A program made the translations under genes and the position numbers. This document shows, one piece after another, positions 33,470 to 43,238 of a DNA stretch of 64,000 bases. The stretch covers positions 1-64,000 of the forward strand of contig CAUYUJ010001392.1 in NCBI GenBank assembly GCA_963575745.1, in the 5' to 3' direction. Positions within the stretch are counted from its first letter, which is position 1, and the number at the start of each line of letters is the position of its first letter. The DNA is from Prorocentrum cordatum. Its lineage: Eukaryota > Sar > Dinophyceae > Prorocentrales > Prorocentraceae. The notes under the pieces are model-generated. The model worked only from the letters and a program-made list of their open reading frames with translations, searched no databases and was not told where the DNA came from.

Positions 33470-33795
33470 GAACAGACGGGAACATTGGGGATCGTAGGGC
33501 TCGTGGTGTTCGTAGGGCTCAGCGGGGCTCACAGGGCTCATGCATATGTGTGCTTGCGTCTGTTTCTACGCATATCTACAGCTTGTAGGGCTCATATCGG
33601 ACGAGATGGCTCATGGAGCCCTTTGGGCTGCATGGTTGGGTCATAGGGCTCACAGGGCTCATAAGGCGCATAGGGTTCATGGGGGTCCCCAAGGCTATAG
33701 GGTTCGAAGGGCCAACGGGGCCCATGGGACGAATGGGGCTTATAAAGCTCTCGGGGATCATGGGGCCCATGAGGCTCATAGAGCTCATGATTGAT
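33470..33795. repeat. GGGCTCATAGGGCTCATGG minisatellite
   Basis: Nine-base units, mainly GGGCTCATA and GGGCTCATG with GGGTTC and GGGGCC variants. Same family as 2,586-2,840 (complement) and 47,180-47,430. Confidence 0.8.
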
Positions 33796-33834
33796 TCGTC
33801 CTGCGGGTTCGTCTTGGAAACCTGTTGGGGGGTC

Positions 33835-34215
33835 CTCGGGTGGAACCGTTTTGGAATTCGGGCCGTCTTGGAGCTCTTGAGTCGCTGTGCGAACCGGGGG
33901 CCTCGTGGGCCATCTCGGGCGCTGCAAAGACCAATGGCGAATATAACAAGAACATGTGTTTCCTATGGGACTGGATTGAGTTTCGTTGCTTGGGGATTCC
34001 TTCGGGAGCAGCGGGTTCCCGAAGTCCCGGAGACCCAGAAAACCCAAGCCTATAGCTGGATTCCAGCACCTCCTTAAGGCTATTCTTGGGGGTCCCTTTG
34101 ATGGCCTCTTGGGTGTCTAAGCGGCCTCTTGGGCCGTCTTGAAATTGCGTTGGGCCCTGCGTGGGCGATCGCCGTTCTCGGGCCGTCTTGGGCCGTCTCC
34201 AAGCCACGCGTGTCC
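33835..34215. repeat. CTTGGGCCGTCTTG degenerate minisatellite
   Basis: GGCCGTCTTGG and GGCCTCTTGGG units scattered through otherwise unassigned sequence. Related to 20,050-20,235 and 49,640-49,990. Confidence 0.5.
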
Positions 34216-34418
34216 GCCCGAGAAGCGAGCGGGGAAGAAGGCCGTGCAGCTCCCTCGCGCAGCTCGCAAGCTCACGCCACGATCAAACTGGCCTCGTCGA
34301 GATGGGTCCGCCCTCCAACCGGGCCCGCAGCCTTCGGCCTCGCATGACGCTGCATCGCCCTCCACCCCGAACGAGCTGCAGTCTCCAGCCTCGCACATAT
34401 ATGTATACCGCATTGCCC
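34216..34418. other. Unassigned; short internal duplications
   Basis: CTCGCA-CCCTCCACCCC-like blocks recur (34,310-34,400). Minus-strand frame gives Cys/Glu-rich residues; not convincing. Confidence 0.3.
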
Positions 34419-34600
34419 TCACGCTGGGCCAGCAGTCGGGGTGGCCTTCGCCCTCGCCTTGGACTTGGCGGCCGGGTTCGCCTTTGGCTGCTTGCCCATC
34501 ACTTCGCTCTGCATCTTGGCGGCCAAGGGCTTGTTGGCTGTGAACCAGGACATCTTCTGATGGCAGTTATCCAGCAGGGCCGAGTCTGTCCGCTGGCGTG
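34419..34600 (-). CDS. Candidate terminal exon, Lys/Ala-rich tail
   Basis: Minus-strand frame reading NCHQKMSWFTANKPLAAKMQ then a basic Ala/Pro/Lys tail (GKQPKANPAAKSKARAKATP) and a TGA at 34,421-34,419. Basic tails of this kind are common in nuclear proteins. Upstream exons would lie at higher coordinates, perhaps in the gene ending near 36.3 kb. Function unknown. Confidence 0.4.
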
Positions 34601-34856
34601 CCGAACGCTCCAACAAGCACACCACAGATTGAAGACCCCAGGGTGTCAGTGCACAAAACAATTTGGCTTTGGATTAAGTATTGGGGCATTGATTACGTGC
34701 TAGTCAGTTTGTGTTAGAGCACGTGGGTTTTGATTCTTCGTGAGGTCGGGAATGGGATAGAGCGTTTGAGATTTTGTTAATATACGCATAGTCGGAAGCA
34801 GGGAGAAGGATCAATGACGACATATATTGGAGGAGGCGGAGGAATGAAGTCAATCA
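34601..34856. other. Nothing recognised
   Basis: AT-richer spacer before the composite element. No gene, repeat or RNA signature seen. Confidence 0.4.
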
Positions 34857-36262
34857 TCGGGGGTGAGGGGGTGAGATCGAAGTGGAACGCATAGCCCCCC
34901 TACCATGAAATCGATTTCGGTTTCGTGCTCGCGCGCGCCGCGCGCGGGCGAGGCAAAGTTGCGCAGGCTGGCTGGCTGAGGCGCGGCTGGACCAAATGAT
35001 TCCCTTCTGGCGTCCGGCGCCGCGCGATGTCCCGCCGGGGTGTCCCGATGATGACGGTGATCGTGATGTCGACGATGTTGATGTTGATGATGATGGTGGT
35101 GATGATGGTGTCCCGATGATGATGATGATGCTAACCATGTTTATGATGATGGTGTTGTTGGTGATGATGATGGTGTCCCGATGATGATGATGATGTTGAT
35201 GATCCTGCTGTTGCTGAAGATGACGATGATGATGGTGTACCGATCTTGATGGTGCTGTTGATGATCCTGATGTTGATCCTGATGGGGTGGCGACGAGATG
35301 ATGATGATAAAGATGGTGAAGCTGATGATGGTGTCCCGATGATGGTGATGAGTGTCCCGATGACGATGATGATGTGGATGTTGATGATGGTGATGGCGAT
35401 GATGGTTTCCCGATGATGATGATGGTGCTGATGATGAGGATGATGATGAGGTGCTGATGGTTATTTTGATGATGGTGGCCCAACGATGGTGGTGATGATG
35501 CTGATGTTGATGTTGATGATGACGATGATGGTGTCTCAATGATGATGATGATGATGATGGTGACGGTGACGATGATGCTGGCGTCTCGATGATGGTGATG
35601 ATGCAGATGATGACTATGCGGCTGATGGTGAGTGTGCGCCGATGGTGATAATTATTATTATGTTGATGATGTTGATGGTGATGATGATGAGATGATGATG
35701 ATGATGATGGGTGTTCTGATGATGATTGTGCCCCGCTGGTGATGATGATGATTACTTTGATGATGTTGGTGATGATGACGAGATGATGAGATGATGGTGG
35801 TAGTGTTCTGATGCTGCTGATGGTGGTGTCCCTAAGATGATGATGTTGATGATGATGATGGTGCCGGTGCTGCTGTCCCGATGATGATGGCGATGATGTT
35901 GGTTTTGATGCTGAGTTTGCTGATAGGGGTGATGAGGTAATGATGATGGATGGTGTCCCGATGATGATGATGCTGTTGATGGCGTTGGTGACGGTGATAT
36001 TGATGATAATGATGACGTTGATTGTGAGATCGACAGTGGGATCTATATTGGGACCGAATGTGAGATCGATTATGAGATCGATCGCGAGATCGATTGTGCG
36101 ATCGATGGTCAGATCGATTGTGAGATCGGTCGAATGAATACATCGAGTGAGATCGATCGAGCGACCGATAGTGAGATCGATAATGAGATCGATAGCGAGA
36201 CCGATCGAAAGAGACGCTGATTCCTCCCCACCCCCGAACCTCCTTATCACCCGAGGGGTGGT
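34857..36262 (-). mobile_element. GATC/GAT composite element, copy 2 (inverted)
   Basis: Inverted counterpart of 53,309-54,790. Read on the minus strand it has: an end CCCCTCGGGTGATAAGGAGG; a CAGCGTCTC-TCGATCGGTCTC block of GATCGATTGTGA-type repeats (36,020-36,215); a long ATC/GAT array in which GGGACACCATCATC recurs (35,030-36,000); a GGCGCCGGACGCCAGAAGGG block; GCGAGCACGAAACCGAAATC; and the end CTTCGATCTCACCCCCTC. It probably lies in an intron downstream of the exon ending at 36,308. No coding capacity beyond Ser/His/Ile repeat frames. Confidence 0.8.
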
Positions 36263-36641
36263 CGTATAGGAATTGGGAATGCAGCCTGGGCGCCAGCGCG
36301 AAGCGACCTGTAGAGTGGCGTTCTTCACCTTCTGGGCGCACTGAGCGTACAGGTTCTCCATGGTATTGGAGTGGGATCTCATGCTGCTGGCCGTCGTCTG
36401 CCCGTGCTCGTGGTGCACCACCGAGGCTGAGTACTCCCTGGCCTTCGACGCCTGCTGGAGGAGCTGCGGCATCGCCGATTTGAAGCTGTCGAGGGGGTCT
36501 TCCTCCACCGTCTGCGCAGCTGCCGGGTCCGCCGCCTCCCTCGGCTTCGCCCTCGAAACCTTCGCGCCTTCAGCCCGCCCTGCGTCCACGAGAAATTTGG
36601 TCATCTCTGCCTCTGTTAGGGGAGCAAACAGCGACGTGAAC

Positions 36642-36950
36642 ATTAACGCTCGGAGATACGCGCGAACTTATCGGATCGGTGCTGGACCTTCTTCCATGAA
36701 GCGCGGAGCGCACCAATATTGCTCGTTGTCCTTATTGTTATGTTTTTTGTATTTCTTATACGTGTGTTGTTGTTGTCGTTGTTTTGTTTGTCCGTTCTTT
36801 GCGCGTTATTTTGCGTTGTTGCCGCTGTTGTCGCAGTTGGTTTGTTGTTGTCATTTTTGTTGCTATTTCCATTTTTGTCGTTGCCGGTGTTTGTGCCAGG
36901 GCGCCCAGCGCCGATCCGAAAAGTCAGCGCGGACCTCAGAATTTTAATGC
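36642..36950 (-). mobile_element. Terminal-inverted-repeat element forming an intron (introner)
   Basis: About 44-bp imperfect terminal inverted repeats: one end begins GCATTAAAATTCTGAGGTCC and continues CTTTTCGGATCGGCGCTGG; the other, read inward, is CATTAACGCTCGGAGATACG and TTATCGGATCGGTGCTGG. Between them lies T-rich filler. On the minus strand the first two bases of the element (GC) are exactly the phase-compatible 5' splice site, and the acceptor CTAACAG lies 29 nt beyond the other end. The intron (36,950-36,613) is thus almost entirely the element. Confidence 0.8.
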
Positions 36951-37731
36951 TTATGTAGTCGTTCGCTCCCCTTTCTGCGGCCCCCTGGATGCTGACCGAG
37001 AGGCCGTCCCCGAGCGCGCCCCCCTCCCCCATGAGGTGCTGCGCCACGGCGACGTCCACGGAGGCGGTGCCCTTCGCGGAGAAGGCCTCCACGGTGCGCT
37101 CGCGGCGGCTGTGCGCCACCTTGACCCGCGCCCTCTACCAGCGCTCCTCCGGGCCATCCGGCAGCGCCTCGTCCGGGATCCAGGTGCACCCATTGAGCAC
37201 TTTGTCTACTTTCTCAGCACAGTCGCCGTACATCGGCATGATGTCGCGCTTCTTGCGGTACTGCCACTCGCTGTCGTTCTCCGTCTCCTTCTCGATGCGC
37301 TTCTCGATGACGACCTCCACCAGCTTGTCTAAGTCCCTGTTGCAGGACAGCCGCAGCTCGAACAACGACTGCTTGTCCGACTTGATCTCTGGCGCCAGCT
37401 GCACTGGCCACTTCTTGCGGTTCTTGGCAGCGCGGCTGAACGTCGCCCACGCCGCCGGGCAGGTGACCGAGTTCAGCACCGCGCGCTCCACGCCGCCCGC
37501 GCCCGAGCCGCTCTTGACGCTGGCGTTGTCGTCGGCGTCCAGCTTCGCGATGACCACCTCGCCGCCGACAGGGGTCGCGGCCACCTCGCCGCCGACAGGG
37601 GTCGCGGGCTGCTGCGAGGCACCCTGCGCGGTCGGCTCGACGTTGCCGATCGCTGCCAAGACCTGGCGCTCGACGACGCCGGTGTCCTCGTCGACCGGGA
37701 GGCCCTGCGGAGAGGGCGACAGACATCGGAG

Positions 37732-37888
37732 GGCACCAACTATGCACCAACACCGACCCTGGCCCAGGATCACCCTGGGCCCAGGATCGGCGCATATGCC
37801 TTCTTGCGCAAGGCAGGAGGGCGCATGCACCGATCCTGGGCCCAGGGTGGCCCTGGGCCAGGATCGGTGTTGGCGTATAGTTGGCGCC
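37732..37888. repeat. 157-bp inverted repeat in an intron
   Basis: Arms of about 75 bp (37,732-37,808 and 37,812-37,888) pair with only a few mismatches and almost no loop. Matching blocks: GGCACCAACTATGCACCAAC with GGCGCCAACTATACGCCAAC, and CACCCTGGGCCCAGGATCGG in both. It ends 28 bp from the acceptor of exon 2 of the gene above, so the transcript could fold it into a long hairpin next to the 3' splice site. Confidence 0.85.
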
Positions 37889-38814
37889 TTCCTAAGACAG
37901 CGGTGGCCGCAACGATCCGAAATGGGCCGCGCGAATACGTGTATATGCTTGGCCATGACCAAGCATCTCTTCGGAAGCCAACGGCCTATAGGTCGGAAGC
38001 TCCTTGGAACCCCAGCGGGAGGCAGCTTCCGCCATCGATGGAGGTGGAGGCGGGGAACGGCGCCAACATCAATACAAGGGGCTGCGTCCTCAGCGGCAAG
38101 ATGATCATGGATTTCGGCGTTGGCGGTACTATCTCAGATCAGTACCACCATCGCCGAGACCAGGATCTCGAGCACGCACAAGCACGCACGCGCACGCTGG
38201 AGGCACACCGCCGATATTGGCGTTGGTGCCAAGCTATGAACAGGTGCACATTTAGGCACGAGTCTGCCTCCATCTGCCTGATGGCCCACTCCAGCCCCGT
38301 GCGACCTAAGGCCTGCATCTCGCTGAAGTCGATTTGCAGGCGTTGCCTGAACTTCTGCAGGAGGGTCTTCGCATCCTTCGTCTCGGGCAGCTTGCCGTCG
38401 ACGAGGGTGCCCAGGATGGCCTCGGCGACCTTCTTGAAAATCTGGAACATGCCCCGCGCGTCCAACGGCTTGCCGACAGGTGCCGTCTTGCCACAAGGTG
38501 CCGCGGGATGCGGTTCCTTGGTGCAGCTGCTCGACTGGCCCTTGCCAACTCTCTCGGGCGCGGTGTACTTCGTTTTTTTGGCCGGCTGATCTGCGAACAA
38601 GGAGTCCAGCGCAGCGGGGGCGGCTGGGGATGCAGGCGTGGCCACGACGCTCTTCTTCTTCTTGCCGAACTTCTTCAGCGCCTTGCGCTGCGCGGGCATG
38701 CTGGCCACGCGCGAGCTCGTCGGGGCAGCGCCGGAGGCCGAGGGCGATCACGAGGCAACAAAGCCAAAACAGGCTGTGGCAAGCCAGGGAGGATGAGGCA
38801 CGCCGAAGAGGGCG

Positions 38815-39140
38815 TGCGTGCGTGTGTGCGTGTTCGTGTATGTGTGTGTGTGCGCGTGCGTGCGCGTTGGTGCGCGTGCGTGCGTGTGCGTGTACGCGCA
38901 AGGCTGATGCGTGTGATGTGTGTGTGTGTGTGTGCGTGTGCGTGTGCGTCCGTGGGCGTGCGAGTGCGGTGATGAGTATGATGATGATTATGTTGCTGCT
39001 GATGGTGATGATCAAGATGCTGATCAAGATGGTGATGATGATGCTGCTGATGATGATGGTGATGACGGCGGTGATGATGACGATGGTGATGATGATGGTG
39101 TTGATGGTGATGATGATGTGTTGGGGGGCCTCGCCCCCCC
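38815..39140. repeat. GTGC/GT repeat followed by GAT triplet array
   Basis: 38,815-38,960: GTGCGTGTGT-type alternating repeat, interrupted. 38,970-39,120: GATGATGGT array. Open frames through them are artefacts. Confidence 0.85.
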
Positions 39141-39199
39141 CCCCCCCTGTGCATGTGACGCCCCGTGCCGCGCTCGGAAACTGCTGCTGATGATGGTGA

Positions 39200-39525
39200 T
39201 GATGTTGTTGTGTCGAAACCGATGATGTCGCTGATTGGCAATGATGCGACCCGTCGACCGCGCACGGCTGAATAGGCAACGATGTAAGGGTCGCCGACTA
39301 CGCAGGAGCATGGGGGGCAATCTTGGGACGTAGTTGTGTCAAAACATGCAGGCGGGGGAATGCGGAGGACAGACATTTTCCATCAGCCCATTACAAATCA
39401 TCAGCGCTACAGTCGATACCGATGATGAGGTTGATCGGCAAGGATGCGACCCGTCGGCCACACACGGCCGAATAGGCAATGACGCAAGGGTACACGACTA
39501 CGCAGGAGCATGGTGGACAATTGTC
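39200..39525. repeat. ~105-bp repeat, two copies (third at 40,341-40,445)
   Basis: CGAAACCGATGATG, TTGATCGGCAA-GATGCGACC, CGTCGGCC-CACGGC, GAATAGGCAATGACGCAAGG and GACTACGCAGGAGCATGG are shared by 39,212-39,320, 39,412-39,515 and 40,341-40,445. The AGCT element copy 3 lies between copies 2 and 3, as if inserted into the array. Confidence 0.75.
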
Positions 39526-39535
39526 TCTTTCTTCC

Positions 39536-40172
39536 CTACGTAGGCTCTGCCTGAAGGGCTCGTACCGGTCAGTGCTTCCCGCCCTGGGCGGTTCCCCTGG
39601 CCCCATGGGAGCGGTTCCCCCAATTGCGCCCCCTAAGTTTTAGCTTTTAGCATTAGCTTTAACAGTAGTTTTAGCTTTAGCTTTAGCTTCAGCGTTAGCT
39701 TAGCTTGAGCTTAGCGTTGCCTTAACGTTACATCTAGCTTTAGCTTAGCGTTGGCTTAGCGTTGGCTTAGCTTTAGCTTAGCTTTAGCTTAACGCTAGCT
39801 TAGCTTCAGCTTAGCTTTATGCTATAGCTTTAGCTTCGATGCAGCTTAGTTGTAGCTAAGTTTTAGCTTAGCTGTTGAATAGCTTTAGCATAGCTTTAAC
39901 TTAGATTTAGCTTAGCTGTATCTTAATAGCTTTAGCTTTAGCTGTAGCGTACATTTAGCTACAGCTGTAGCTTAGCTGCAGCCTAGCTGTAGCGTTGGCC
40001 TAGCTGTAGCATAGCTTTAGCTTAGCTTTAGCATATGGTGTAGCAGAGCTTTAGCTGAGTTTGCGTTTCGCTTTAGCCTAGTTGTTGCTTAGCGTTAGCT
40101 TAGTTTAGCGTTACTACGGATGATGCTTTCCTAGGGTCTCCAACTCCCAGGTCGGGTAGCACTGTGATAATT
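39536..40172. mobile_element. AGCT-array dispersed element, copy 3 (reverse)
   Basis: CCCTACGTAGGCTCTGCCTG end, then GCCCTGGGCGGTTCCCCTGG and GGGAGCGGTTCCCCC boxes, the TTTAGCTTAGC array (39,640-40,110), and GATGCTTTCCTAGGGTCTCC with GGTAGCACTGTGATAATTGG. Lacks the TAGCA sub-array and part of the GC box. Confidence 0.8.
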
Positions 40173-40189
40173 GGTTGCCCCCATTCTAT

Positions 40190-40256
40190 GCGACGCCGAA
40201 TGTTGTCGCTCGACCTTGCCGACTGGGCAAGTTCAGGCAACAACATTCGGCATCGC
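40190..40256. other. 17-bp inverted repeat hairpin
   Basis: GCGACGCCGAATGTTGT (40,190-40,206) pairs with ACAACATTCGGCATCGC (40,240-40,256) with one mismatch. Inside the loop CTTGCC and GGCAAG can also pair. It lies directly beyond the end of AGCT copy 3. Confidence 0.8.
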
Positions 40257-40340
40257 AAAGAACGGGAGGCAAAAACAGATCGTGTCCGACTGCGCGGGGG
40301 AAAGGCGGATGCTATCAGCTCATTACAGGATCACAGGATC

Positions 40341-40445
40341 ACAGGTGATACAGTCGAAACCGATGATGAGGTTGATCGGCAAAGACGCGACCCGTCGGCC
40401 GCAGGCGGCCGAAGAGGCAATGACGCAAGGGTACCCGATTGACGA
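40341..40445. repeat. ~105-bp repeat, third copy
   Basis: Same sequence family as the two units at 39,200-39,525; see that entry. Confidence 0.7.
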
Positions 40446-40979
40446 CGCGCATCTTCATCATCGATTTCAATTGCAGGCGAGATTACCGCGAAGAAAGATG
40501 GAGACAAAATGAGCAGGGCTGGGCCTGAACGGTGTTTGGGCGGTTTCGCGGGTCGTTTGCGTTTCGACGTCGTCTTGCAATATATTGCGGGTTGAAACGA
40601 AACGAGGGCAAACGAACGCAAAACGAACACGACAAACACCGTTTAGGTTCAGCCTTGATGACGAGCGGGGGGAGGGGGCAGGCGGTCGCAGAGGGGCCGA
40701 GCAGCCTGCTCGCTTGACGTTCTTCAGCACGAGCCGTGGCATCCCGAGGCGCTGGCGGCCTCTGCGCCCAGGGCAGCGCAGCTCAGGCCCATGCAGGCGC
40801 TGGCGGGCCCCCCGCGCCCAGGCGGCTCCGCCTCCGCGCCGGCGGGCCGGCGACGAGGGCGAGGGCGGGGGCGGCGCCCGAAGGGCGGGAGGGGGCGGGA
40901 GGGGGGGGGGAGGGCGAGCGGGGAAGGATCGAGTATGGGACAAGGGGTACGAGAACTATAGGAGGACGAAAGGAGATGA
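40446..40979. other. No gene seen; inverted CAAACG/CGTTTG segments
   Basis: GGTGTTTGGGCGGTTTCGCG...CGTTTGCGTTTCG (40,530-40,570) is matched in reverse by GAAACGAAACGAGGGCAAACG...AACACCGTTT (40,595-40,645), giving an imperfect foldback of about 115 bp. The rest is GC-rich without coding evidence. Confidence 0.5.
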
Positions 40980-41165
40980 GTCAATCGGTCCCCTCAGTGC
41001 TCGGTCGGGGGTGGTGAGTCGGTCAGGTCCCTCAATTCTCGGTCGGGGGTGGTGAGTCGCTCGGGAACCTCAATTTTCGGCGGGGGTGAACCGATTTGGG
41101 CACATCAGTTGTCGGTCGGAGATGAGTCGTTAGTTCTGCCCTCAGCTTTCTGTCGGGGGTGAGTC
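40980..41165. repeat. ~42-bp minisatellite, four to five units
   Basis: Units built on TCAGTGCTCGGTCGGGGGT and GGTGAGTCG, with one unit shortened. It runs straight into the AT-rich foldback element. Confidence 0.75.
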
Positions 41166-41177
41166 GTTTGGGCACCG

Positions 41178-41437
41178 ATATGTTCTGAAGTTGTATTCAG
41201 ATTGATTGTGAGATATTCTGCGGTTAAAATTGTTGCACAAGCCGGCGCGAATTGTAGAATATGATGTGTATGTGTTTTGTAGGTGTTTTGCCTGTGGTTT
41301 AGTTTGCAGCACTATGTGGGTTGTATTAGTTTGCAGTGCTATATTTGCAAAAGCAGTAGATCTACAATTCACGCTTTTTTAAAACAGCATAGAAAATCTC
41401 ACAGTTTAATCCAAATACAACTTCCGAAAATATCACA
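41178..41437. mobile_element. AT-rich foldback (MITE-like) element
   Basis: An AT-rich island in GC-rich DNA. The left arm (GATATGTTCTGAAGTTGTAT, ATTGTGAGAT, then GCGCGAATTGTAGA) is repeated inverted on the right (read inward: GATATTTTCGGAAGTTGTAT, AACTGTGAGAT, then GCGTGAATTGTAGA). The inner part has a direct pair, TTTGCAGCACTAT and TTTGCAGTGCTAT. No coding capacity. Confidence 0.7.
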
Positions 41438-41609
41438 ACCTACAAAACAAATATACTCCTTCAATTACCGGCATTCTACTCCAAATCACGCCATTCTGAC
41501 GGCTATTTTACGCCATTGATGTTCGAGATGATGTCGAACATAATGAAACGGCAAATGAAATTAATCGGCTACGATCGCGCGAGCTGGGAAGAGCGCGGTG
41601 CAGCGGTCT

Positions 41610-41990
41610 TAAGCGGAAGAGGGGTGGGAGGGGATAAAGGAAGAGCTGGGTGGCAACTTACAGGGTGCTTGCATGAGTGGGCCCGAGCGGGCCCCAGTGG
41701 GCGCCAGCGGGCTCCTGGCGGCTTCTATAGCCCCGAGTGGGCCCCAAGAGGGCAATATTATATGCCCAAGAGCGAAACGAGTGGATCTCTCGACCACCAT
41801 TATCACTCTTGCACCGCAGTTATCTTGCACGAGGTGGGCTGATGTTTTCGACGGGGATAAGGGAAGGGCTGGGTGGCCACCGGGGTGCCTGAGCGGGCCC
41901 GAGCGGGCCCTAGTGGGCACCAGCGGGCCCCTGACGGCTCCTAGGTGGCCCGAGTGGGCACCGAGAGGGCATTGTCCGAGAGCAGGGAAC
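41610..41990. repeat. Direct duplication of a ~140-bp block
   Basis: GGGAAGAGCTGGGTGGC through GAGTGGGCCC-AGAGGGCA at about 41,637-41,755 recurs at about 41,866-41,972, with internal GAGCGGGCCC and CAGTGGGC units. Confidence 0.75.
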
Positions 41991-42094
41991 GGAATGGAGA
42001 GGGGAGTGTGATTGCAGGAAGCTGTACTCAGAGAGGCAGGCCATGCGTGCACTCGAGAAGCCTGGTTGCTCAGAGTGATAATGTGCCAACGTGG

Positions 42095-42300
42095 TCGTGT
42101 GACCAGATATCATCATTATCATGATCGTTCACATTGTCAGCATTCTGTCATTATCGTTACCATCCGTACTGATATAATCATGGTCATCATCAAAAGCAGT
42201 ATCATCAGTATCATCACCATTATCATGGTAACCGTTAGCATCAGCACTATAGTTACGAGCGTGCACGTACGCATCAGTATTGTATCATGAGAACCATTAT
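42095..42300. repeat. Degenerate ATC/ATT triplet tract
   Basis: Interrupted ATCATC, ATTATC and ATCAGT units; no gene. Confidence 0.7.
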
Positions 42301-42429
42301 CATGTGAGTGTACACGCCATCATCGCCACGCGCGCGCACATACACATGGCCACGCGTGCAAAGATATACCACGTGAACTACTTAACCACGAGTCTCTGAT
42401 CTGAGCAACCACGACATCTAGTATGACAC

Positions 42430-43200
42430 TAAGAAACGAAACACCGAGGTTAAATCAGCATCTCCCCAAGTGTCTCCGCCGGCAAAGTCAGCAGGGCCGA
42501 TCGCGACCTGCCCGCCGCGCGCTGACATGGAGGCAGACCACTGCGTGAGTAATTCTCTGCGGGCGCAAAACAGACGCTGGACGTTCTCGCCAAAAAGCTC
42601 GGGGTAGGCCTGGCTTCGCTTCAGGTCCTTGCCTCCCATCCACTTCTTCTCGCCAGCCTTAGTCACAAAATCAACGTATGTCTGGCGAGACAGGTCAGGC
42701 TCGAATGCTTGGGCGTACCGATTGATTTCACGGAACCAAGCGAAAGGCGAATAGAACCGCAGCGCCTGCAATACTGGCCACTGAGGCTTACAAGTGCATT
42801 CGCCAGGAAACCCAACGCCAACCCCAACGCCAAACCCAACGCCACTGACACCATATGTTTACATTCCACACGCATATGTATATATGTATAAATGTATATC
42901 GTCTATATATACATATGTATACGAGCCCATGGGGGGCTCAAGCCTATCGAAGCGGGACAAGGTGCAATTTGAAACGGCATCAAACGCCAGCGACGGCTCG
43001 GCCAGACAAGGGTGGGTAAAGTATGGATGCACAGAGTTATGTATATTATGTATATGTGTATACGCACATATATATGTATATGTATACATATATATATATA
43101 TCCTACGCCAGCTAACATCGTACGCCGACTGCCGCCCCTCGTTCCTCCCGCGTCCTCCGCCCTCGTCTTTCTCTCTCGTGTTCTCTCTCTCTCTCTCTCG

Positions 43201-43238
<38 letters not shown>

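Larger units (their letters stand above)
36308..38699 (-). pseudogene. Three-exon gene with an in-frame TAG
   Basis: Exon 1, 38,699-38,250, starts MPAQRKALKKFGKKKK and includes MFQIFKKVAEAILGTLVDGK and FSEMQALGRTGLEWAIRQM. Exon 2, 37,704-36,951, includes GVERAVLNSVTCPAAWATFS, FELRLSCNRDLDKLVEVVIE and SVDVAVAQHLMGEGG. Exon 3, 36,612-36,308, includes EMTKFLVDAGRAEGAKVSR and NTMENLYAQCAQKVKNATLQ. Both introns fit by phase (GT-AG with phase 0; GC-AG with phase 1). In exon 2 a TAG at 37,137-37,135 interrupts a clearly continuing frame (PEERW stop RARVKV); a CAG-to-TAG change would explain it. Either the copy is dead or the stop is bypassed. Helical protein, no known domain; style matches the eight-exon gene at 8-14 kb. 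Confidence 0.65.
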
